DNA of 64,000 nucleotides from SB25 sp029560875. GTDB lineage: Bacteria > Bacteroidota > Bacteroidia > Bacteroidales > Tenuifilaceae. Of this stretch, positions 59,733 to 64,000 are shown piece after piece (within the stretch, counting starts at the first letter, position 1; every line of letters starts with the position of its first letter). The position numbers and the translations under genes are program-made. The notes beneath the pieces were generated by a model. It made no database searches. It saw only the letters and a list, made by a program, of their open reading frames with translations, and was not told the origin of the DNA. The stretch covers positions 15,211 to 79,210 of the forward strand of contig DAOOPM010000017.1 of NCBI GenBank assembly GCA_035388225.1. The letters run 5' to 3'.

Positions 59733-60848
59733 TTATAAAAGGTTCCTCACCTCAGTGCTTATTTCAAAAATTTCTTTGTTCCTTTTTATTGTATATATAT
59801 TAACTTTTCCAATTTCAAAATTACCTTTAAAGATTGAATCTCTATTTGGAGATTCCCCGTTTATTCTTAAAACTATATCGCCAAGTTTGACATTATGGCA
59901 ACTTCCAGTTATTAAAGAGGAAATAATTGGGTTAACACTTTTATTATCTTGATATTTTAGCCCTATACCATCGCTAATATATCTATTACAGAATAGATTA
60001 TTATTTTCTTTTCTTTTAATGTAAAATAGACTGTTTTCATAATCTATTAATAAATTGAAATTTTTTAAAAATTGACCACCAATTATTCCATCGCAAAAAA
60101 TAGATAAATCTCCATTCTTACCATAAGAACAGTCAATGACTACACTGTCAATCGAATGATTAAAAAATTTAATATTAGGTATTTTATAGTACCGGGATTT
60201 ATTAAAACCGTGATAACTTGCATTAAAGTACTCTATGCTAAAATGTTTTAAATTAGCAGTCTCAAGTGAAGAAGCATTTTTTTCTAAAATTGTGATATTA
60301 CGAGAACTGCCAGTATCTATTAAAAAAATACCCGAAATAGAGTCCGTTTCGTTTAAATATATTGTGCCCATCGTTGAAAATAATCCAAAAATCACCATGT
60401 TATTCATATGATGTATCGTGTGAATTTTTTGGAATCGATTAATTATATCATCATCTTTAGAATATAACCTCAATTCATTGTCATCATAGTTAATTTCAAC
60501 TAGATACTCAGCAAAAAATGAAATTCCAATGACTCCATCATATAAGCCTCCACCATATTTGTTGTGGTCTAAAATGCCAAAAGATTTGTTTGTTGTGAAA
60601 TTGTTTATAGTAACATTTATTACGTTCTTGCTTGGTTTTATATTAAATTTTTCTTTTACATTTAACATGCTATCAATTGAACTTGTGAAAGCACCTGTGT
60701 CAAATAAGAATTTACACTTTGTCTTGTTAACTTGAACATTAATAAATATTCTATCCCCTTTAAATTCAAAGGGAATTCTATATAACTCTTTCCCAAAGAA
60801 ATTTTTTGTTAAAATTAAAAGTGTTATTAAAAAAGCAATTCTCAACAT
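59733..60848 (-). CDS. Double aspartyl-protease-like protein with a PDZ-like tail
   Basis: 371 residues with a signal-like N-terminus. Two retropepsin-type motifs F-D-T-G-A (about 51) and I-D-T-G-S-S (about 181), so both halves of a pepsin-like pair may be in one chain. After about 290 comes a PDZ-like region with V-K-L-G-D-I-V-L-R-I-N-G-E-S. This combination is found in Bacteroidota periplasmic proteins. The gene is AT-rich compared with its neighbours. Cassette ends flank it: GTTGGCGTT (59665-59673) and AACGCCAAC (60931-60939), perfectly complementary. Confidence 0.7.
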   Translation of the reverse strand: MLRIAFLITLLILTKNFFGKELYRIPFEFKGDRIFINVQVNKTKCKFLFDTGAFTSSIDSMLNVKEKFNIKPSKNVINVTINNFTTNKSFGILDHNKYGGGLYDGVIGISFFAEYLVEINYDDNELRLYSKDDDIINRFQKIHTIHHMNNMVIFGLFSTMGTIYLNETDSISGIFLIDTGSSRNITILEKNASSLETANLKHFSIEYFNASYHGFNKSRYYKIPNIKFFNHSIDSVVIDCSYGKNGDLSIFCDGIIGGQFLKNFNLLIDYENSLFYIKRKENNNLFCNRYISDGIGLKYQDNKSVNPIISSLITGSCHNVKLGDIVLRINGESPNRDSIFKGNFEIGKVNIYTIKRNKEIFEISTEVRNLL

Positions 60849-60930
60849 AATACATTTTTAATATTCTAATGTTAATTAATTTTTTAATATGTGTTATTAG
60901 GTAAATAAATTATGCCATCCTCTTACAATG

Positions 60931-61069
60931 AACGCCAACGGTCGGTGGTTTGGGCTGCTGGGGAGTTAAGAGCCAGCGGCGTCATCCCACGTTAAAACCA
61001 TACTAAATTACTAAAAACTTTCGTATCTGCATCATCAGCCCCAGTAGGCTAAACCACCTGTTGTATGCA
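60931..61069. repeat. attC-like site 2 (about 139 bp)
   Basis: Begins AACGCCAAC and ends GTTGTATGCA. Its two halves form an imperfect inverted repeat: CAACGGTCGGTGGTTTG-type left against the reverse complement CAACAGGTGGTTTAG of the right, then CTGCTGGGG against CTACTGGGG. It shares about 90 percent of an 82-base core with site 1. Design fits the large palindromic attC sites of integrons. Confidence 0.65.
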
Positions 61070-61082
61070 GTTTTTTTGAAAA

Positions 61083-61385
61083 TTAAAATCTAATAGACAG
61101 GTCTAAATGTCCGCCAAGGCCGATTTCAACAATACGTTGAAGAGTGGAAAGTCTAACTTCCTTTACGTTATTTTCTATCTTAGAGATATAGCCTTTGTTT
61201 GTACCACACTTTTCGGCAAGTTCCTCTTGTGTCATTCCCTTCTCCAGTCTAGCTTGCTGAATGAGAACGCCAAGTTTAAACGCCTCAAACTCTTTTTCGA
61301 ATTTTTCTCGTTTATTAGTACCGCGTTTGCCGTATTGTTCTTCGATAAACTCGTCTAGCGATTTCAAGTTACTTTTCTTTTTCAT
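61083..61385 (-). CDS. XRE-type antitoxin (HigA-like)
   Basis: 100 residues, second gene of a toxin-antitoxin pair. HTH of the Cro/CI type: L-I-Q-Q-A-R-L-E-K-G-M-T-Q-E-E-L-A-E-K-C-G-T-N-K-G-Y-I-S-K-I-E in the middle. It overlaps the toxin gene by 17 bases. Likely neutralises the toxin and represses the pair together with it. It sits directly behind the attC-like site 2. Confidence 0.88.
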   Translation of the reverse strand: MKKKSNLKSLDEFIEEQYGKRGTNKREKFEKEFEAFKLGVLIQQARLEKGMTQEELAEKCGTNKGYISKIENNVKEVRLSTLQRIVEIGLGGHLDLSIRF

Positions 61386-61713
61386 ACTCCTCCATTATTT
61401 TCAACGCCTTCTCAATTTCTGCTTTCGGTGTTTTCTGTGTTTTTTTCTGAAAACCATTTGCGAGCACTATTAGCTTTCCCTTGTCGAAGAAGCAGAATAT
61501 TCTAAATATATCGCTTCCCTGCTGAATTCTTATTTCATAGAGTCCATTTGCCCCTTCAATGTGCTTCAAATAGTCTTCAGGGACTTGTTTCAAGGTTTCA
61601 ATGAGCCTAAATGTCCAAATGATTTTATCCTTTACTTTCTTCTTTTGCTTTTCAAAGAAATCCGTAAAGTAATCCTTGTACAAAACTACCGTTCTAATCT
61701 TTTCATTGCTCAT
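61369..61713 (-). CDS. RelE/HigB-type toxin (Gp49 family)
   Basis: 114 residues from ATG 61713; a TTG at 61722 is also possible. The pattern of Gp49/HigB-type ribosome-dependent RNases is visible: V-K-D-K-I-I-W-T-F-R-L-I-E-T-L, Y-L-K-H-I-E-G-A-N-G-L-Y-E-I-R-I, F-R-I-F-C-F-F-D-K-G-K-L-I-V-L-A-N-G-F-Q-K-K-T-Q-K-T-P. Toxin first, antitoxin second, as in higBA. The -7 box ends only about 6 bases before the ATG, so the mRNA may be nearly leaderless. Confidence 0.88.
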   Translation of the reverse strand: MSNEKIRTVVLYKDYFTDFFEKQKKKVKDKIIWTFRLIETLKQVPEDYLKHIEGANGLYEIRIQQGSDIFRIFCFFDKGKLIVLANGFQKKTQKTPKAEIEKALKIMEEYEKEK

Positions 61714-61719
61714 ACGGTA

Positions 61720-61753
61720 CAAAGATAGTAAATGTTGTCCGAAAGTGCAACAT
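61720..61753 (-). promoter_or_regulatory. Promoter and operator of the toxin-antitoxin pair
   Basis: On the minus strand TATCTTTG (61720-61727) with TTG about 20 bases upstream. ATGTTG (61732-61737) and CAACAT (61748-61753) form a symmetric operator across the spacer. Confidence 0.7.
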
Positions 61754-61817
61754 TATGTCAAAATATTTCTTTTTGAATCGATACACAGTGAGATTCCCTT
61801 AGGTCGGTCTTGAAAAT

Positions 61818-61827
61818 TGCATACAAC
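61818..61827. repeat. Cassette end box TGCATACAAC
   Basis: TGCATACAAC is the exact reverse complement of GTTGTATGCA at 61060-61069, so the toxin-antitoxin pair lies between perfect complementary ends. Nothing palindromic lies to the right of this box. In the gap to 62002 I also see AAACAAATG/CATTTGTTT (about 61950-61985) as a hairpin and no gene. Confidence 0.6.
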
Positions 61828-62001
61828 TTACTTATCCATATACCATATTTCCTTCTTTTACTTGAGGCTGTTAATTCATTAAAACTATAAAAAGTATATC
61901 AATAAGTTTATTATTGATTTATAAAATTATATAATAGTTAAACGTTTGCAAACAAATGGTTTAAATAATTACATTCATTTGTTTTATGTTTATGGCCTAA
62001 C

Positions 62002-62250
62002 CTAGGAGGTAGAGAACATATTCCACTCCGCGTAGGCTGGTGCGTTCATGGCTACTCCCTCCTTGGCGCAGAATATGCAGGCGCTGGAGTTATCAAAAAT
62101 CATACGGGCTTTCCATATGGCGTTGTTGCACGTGCTAAAGTTACCCAGGTAAATACTTTTACTGTTCTTTTGCAGAAATGGGCAGCCCTCCTTATGCACT
62201 GCTCGGGTTCCCGTAAAGTTGGTTCGTTTTGTTAAATAGTAATCGGGCAT
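62002..62250 (-). CDS. Small Cys-rich protein, possible zinc binder
   Basis: 82 residues. Cysteines are arranged H-K-E-G-C-P-F-L, then S-T-C-N-N-A-I-W-K-A-R, then A-C-I-F-C-A-K-E, so four Cys and a His could hold a metal. No signal peptide and no recognised family. It is alone on the minus strand between the toxin-antitoxin cassette and the peptide gene, and its codon pattern is ordinary. Confidence 0.6.
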   Translation of the reverse strand: MPDYYLTKRTNFTGTRAVHKEGCPFLQKNSKSIYLGNFSTCNNAIWKARMIFDNSSACIFCAKEGVAMNAPAYAEWNMFSTS

Positions 62251-62564
62251 TGTTTAGGTTTTTTGTTGGTTCCTTTTTGATGTTTTATAGGAAGCGCCGC
62301 CAAATTGTTACCTATATTTTGCCATAAAAATATTAACAGACTGAAAAACAATAAGATGAATTTATTACTTTTGCCCTAACAGCTGTTTAGTTTTTTTGCT
62401 TAGGGAGTAAAAGTTTGTTACTCTAAATTCTTTTGGATATACTTAATTTTAATAAATTAAAATATTGAAAATCAATAATATAATAAAAATATTCAAAATG
62501 ATAGGTAACTTATTCCCTCCGTTCGGAATGTAACTGTAAAAAAGAACCCATAACAGTTACAGCA
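62251..62564. other. Leader/gap before the GG-peptide gene
   Basis: No ORF. TACTTTTG (62366-62373) fits the -7 box and would give a leader of about 190 bases. It contains CCCTAA/TTAGGG (about 62374-62405) and the operator-like repeat at 62529-62561. Very AT-rich. Confidence 0.4.
62529..62561 (+). promoter_or_regulatory. 9-bp inverted repeat before the peptide start
   Basis: TGTAACTGT (62529-62537) and ACAGTTACA (62553-62561) are perfect reverse complements; the ATG is four bases away. It could be an operator or a hairpin that hides the ribosome entry. Confidence 0.6.
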
Positions 62565-62759
62565 ATGAAAACTCAAAAACAAGCAAAAGGCTCAGTAAAT
62601 ACTTTAGACCAATTAAAGTCACAGCTTAACCATAGCCAAAAGTTAAACTTTTCCCAAATGAAATCTATTTGCGGTGGAGAGGGAGAGGATAATGGTGGTG
62701 GTGATATTATTATTATTCCGAAACCAGCAACACCTCCTCCAACAAATAATCCTAAGTAA
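62565..62759 (+). CDS. GG-leader natural-product precursor-like peptide
   Basis: 64 residues. The first 38 look like a Bacteroidota double-glycine leader: L-D-Q-L-K-S-Q-L, then K-L-N-F-S-Q-M-K-S-I-C-G-G, with Gly-Gly where a C39-type peptidase would cut. The core would be 26 residues, acidic then I-I-I-I-P-K-P and P-P-P, with no Cys. This fits the GG-leader precursor class of CFB-group RiPPs, but no modification or export gene is in the window. The TPR gene follows 74 bases later. Confidence 0.65.
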   Translation: MKTQKQAKGSVNTLDQLKSQLNHSQKLNFSQMKSICGGEGEDNGGGDIIIIPKPATPPPTNNPK

Positions 62760-62810
62760 TAGGATGTTTTGCCTATTGACACTAGTATCTAATTGCCCTT
62801 TTTTGTATCA

Positions 62811-62839
62811 TTGCATTGTTCACTTTCTGTACAATGCAA
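62811..62839 (+). promoter_or_regulatory. 9-bp inverted repeat over the TPR gene start
   Basis: TTGCATTGT (62811-62819) and ACAATGCAA (62831-62839) are perfect reverse complements; the ATG (62834-62836) is inside the right arm. Translation could be gated by the hairpin. Confidence 0.6.
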
Positions 62840-64000
62840 AAATTTGGGGTATTCATAATACTTATTCTAATTGGCTTTTCTTCAAGGCCCCAGAATGAAA
62901 ATATTGTAGGGGAGTATAAGCGGTTTTCTTCTTTTTATGTCCAGGGAGATTTGATAAATGCGGAGAAGGTATTATTAAACTTATTGGATAGACGTGACTC
63001 TATTTCGCAGGAATACCTTGTGGCTAGTTATAATAATTTAGGGGTAGTTTATAACAGATTTGGGAGATACGATAAAGCTTTAGAATACATTAATCATGCC
63101 GAGAAATTATTGATTTTAAATGGAGTTTCAGAAGAGTTAGCCGATGTTTATGTAAATAAGTCCAGAATTTACGGTATAGTTAAGGAGTATGCTAAAGCAA
63201 TAGATTTTCTAAATCAAGCCTTAAAGTTTTATCAATCTCAGCCAAAGCCCAGTAAAAATATTTACTATAAAATTTCTACCGGTTATTTAAACCTTGGTCT
63301 TACCTACTACGAGAAGGGGGAGTTCTCTAGTGCTTTGCGATATCTTCATCAAAGTTGTAATTTAAGGGAGAAGTTTATCCTATCGGAAAAGGCTTTGGTT
63401 TACCTAAACCTTGCAAAGGTTTACGTTAAACTTACAGATAATGTAAATGCCGAGAAATTTTTTCTTAAAAGTATAGAGTCCTTTAACAGCGAGTTTGGCC
63501 CCGATTACTACCGAATAACCAGCGTGCTATTCGATTATGGCCTTTTTCTCCGTTCAACTGGGCGTAAGCAGGAGTCGCTTCAGGTTCATCAGCGGGCGTT
63601 GGAGGTTTGCCTTAAAAACTACGGGGCTAAGCATCCGTTTGTTTCTTTAGCCTATAAGTTATTGGGCGATTACTATACCGAGGAAAAGGAATACCCTAAG
63701 GCGTTGGAATTTTACCAGAAGGCACTTGTTGCGGTTGTCCGCGATTTTAACGATACAAATATCTTCTCCAATCCAACCGTGGGGTCGGCAATTTTTAGCT
63801 ATCGCCTGCTCGATAACCTAAAGGGTAAGGCTCAGGCATTTGCACTGCTTGCCGAGCAGCAGCAAAACTCTGCAAAAAGGTTGGAGTTTTTGCAGGGCGG
63901 GTACCAAACCATTAACTTGGCGCTGGAGGTTATTGAGAAAATCCGTAGCGAGTACCTCTCGGTGGAGAGCAAGCTGTATTTAGCACAGAACGAGAAGGAT
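62834..64000 (+). CDS. TPR-repeat protein, N-terminal part (probable CHAT-type), runs off the window
   Basis: 389 residues are visible from ATG 62834 and the frame is still open at the last base. Signal-like N-terminus (I-I-L-I-L-I-G-F-S-S-R). At least six TPR-like helix pairs follow: Y-N-N-L-G-V-V-Y-N-R-F-G-R-Y-D-K-A-L, Y-L-N-L-G-L-T-Y-Y-E-K-G-E-F-S-S-A-L, Y-L-N-L-A-K-V-Y-V-K-L, L-G-D-Y-Y-T-E-E-K-E-Y-P-K-A-L. The last part resembles the pre-CHAT region of Bacteroidota TPR-CHAT proteins, but the CHAT domain would lie beyond the window. It follows the GG-leader peptide gene. Confidence 0.8.
   Translation, partial: MQKFGVFIILILIGFSSRPQNENIVGEYKRFSSFYVQGDLINAEKVLLNLLDRRDSISQEYLVASYNNLGVVYNRFGRYDKALEYINHAEKLLILNGVSEELADVYVNKSRIYGIVKEYAKAIDFLNQALKFYQSQPKPSKNIYYKISTGYLNLGLTYYEKGEFSSALRYLHQSCNLREKFILSEKALVYLNLAKVYVKLTDNVNAEKFFLKSIESFNSEFGPDYYRITSVLFDYGLFLRSTGRKQESLQVHQRALEVCLKNYGAKHPFVSLAYKLLGDYYTEEKEYPKALEFYQKALVAVVRDFNDTNIFSNPTVGSAIFSYRLLDNLKGKAQAFALLAEQQQNSAKRLEFLQGGYQTINLALEVIEKIRSEYLSVESKLYLAQNEKD

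Noticed and set aside
62674..62898. Plus-strand ORF overlapping the peptide and TPR genes
   Set aside because: Overlaps both in another frame, no family likeness, and its start lies inside the peptide gene.
1..64000. CRISPR array, rRNA operon, prophage or replication origin
   Set aside because: No regularly spaced direct repeats, rRNA stretches, phage structural genes or DnaA-box clusters were seen.

Overview
The window reads as a chromosome segment of a low-to-moderate GC Bacteroidota, most likely of the Bacteroidales/Marinilabiliales kind. Four signs point there. Promoters match the Bacteroidota -7 box TAnnTTTG with a TTG/TTTG about 19-22 bases upstream. Ribosome binding sites are weak and A-rich. 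SecD and SecF are fused. The gene families are typical of the phylum: GH92/GH20/GH2 N-glycan enzymes, S23-type four-helix bundle proteins, GG-leader peptides and TPR proteins. The species cannot be named from this sequence.

Layout. 1-1.4 kb: the 3' end of an MFS transporter and a secreted YfaP-like (DUF2135) protein. 1.6-6.1 kb: methylmalonyl-CoA mutase mutA-mutB on the minus strand, interrupted by a four-helix bundle gene between imperfect inverted repeats. 6.4-10.9 kb: two small exported proteins, then gatD-gatE, the archaeal-type Glu-tRNA(Gln) amidotransferase. 11-16 kb: a GH20 hexosaminidase lipoprotein, a nitroreductase and exported proteins. 16.3-17 kb: an IS200-type/REP-associated Y1 transposase followed by four small REP-like hairpins in opposed pairs. 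17-19.5 kb: an acyl-CoA synthetase-ACP-acyltransferase fusion. 19.6-25 kb: an arsenic cluster (arsR, arsE, arsF, arsG, arsP, rhodanese, arsC, ACR3) carrying a second four-helix bundle gene inside a perfect 30-bp inverted repeat. 26-35 kb: an N-glycan/mannoside locus (LacI regulator, sugar MFS, ROK kinase, GH2 beta-mannosidase, GH92 alpha-mannosidase). 35-38 kb: nfeD-flotillin and a CDF metal exporter. 38.3-42.4 kb: a PAS histidine kinase with two response regulators. 42.7-51 kb: an aspartyl protease-like protein, SecDF, a cation/H+ antiporter and MutS. 51.2-55 kb: biotin carboxylase, biotin carrier and carboxyltransferase of a propionyl-CoA carboxylase. 55-58 kb: a glycosyltransferase, a tRNA cluster (tRNA remnant, tRNA-Gly, tRNA-Leu) and an Ldh-type dehydrogenase. 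58-64 kb: an accessory region with small proteins, two attC-like repeats bounding gene cassettes (one with an aspartyl protease-like gene, one with a HigB/HigA toxin-antitoxin pair), a GG-leader precursor-like peptide and the start of a TPR protein that runs off the window.

How the genes work together. PccA/BCCP/PccB (51-55 kb) and MutAB (1.6-6 kb) link propionyl-CoA, methylmalonyl-CoA and succinyl-CoA, the propionate branch common in this phylum. The 26-35 kb locus together with the GH20 enzyme would trim mannose and GlcNAc from host or dietary N-glycans. The ars cluster looks like two transcription units that together handle arsenate, arsenite and probably aromatic or methylated arsenicals.

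Most notable. (1) Five intergenic inverted repeats built from reiterated roughly 8-11-base words sit at the 3' ends of genes; two of them enclose four-helix bundle genes, suggesting a small undescribed mobile or repeat-maintenance element. (2) An integron-like cassette pair has two related ~135-bp palindromic sites and perfectly complementary 9- and 10-base cassette ends. (3) An archaeal-type GatDE pair lies in a bacterial chromosome. All functional calls are from reading the sequence; no database search was run.
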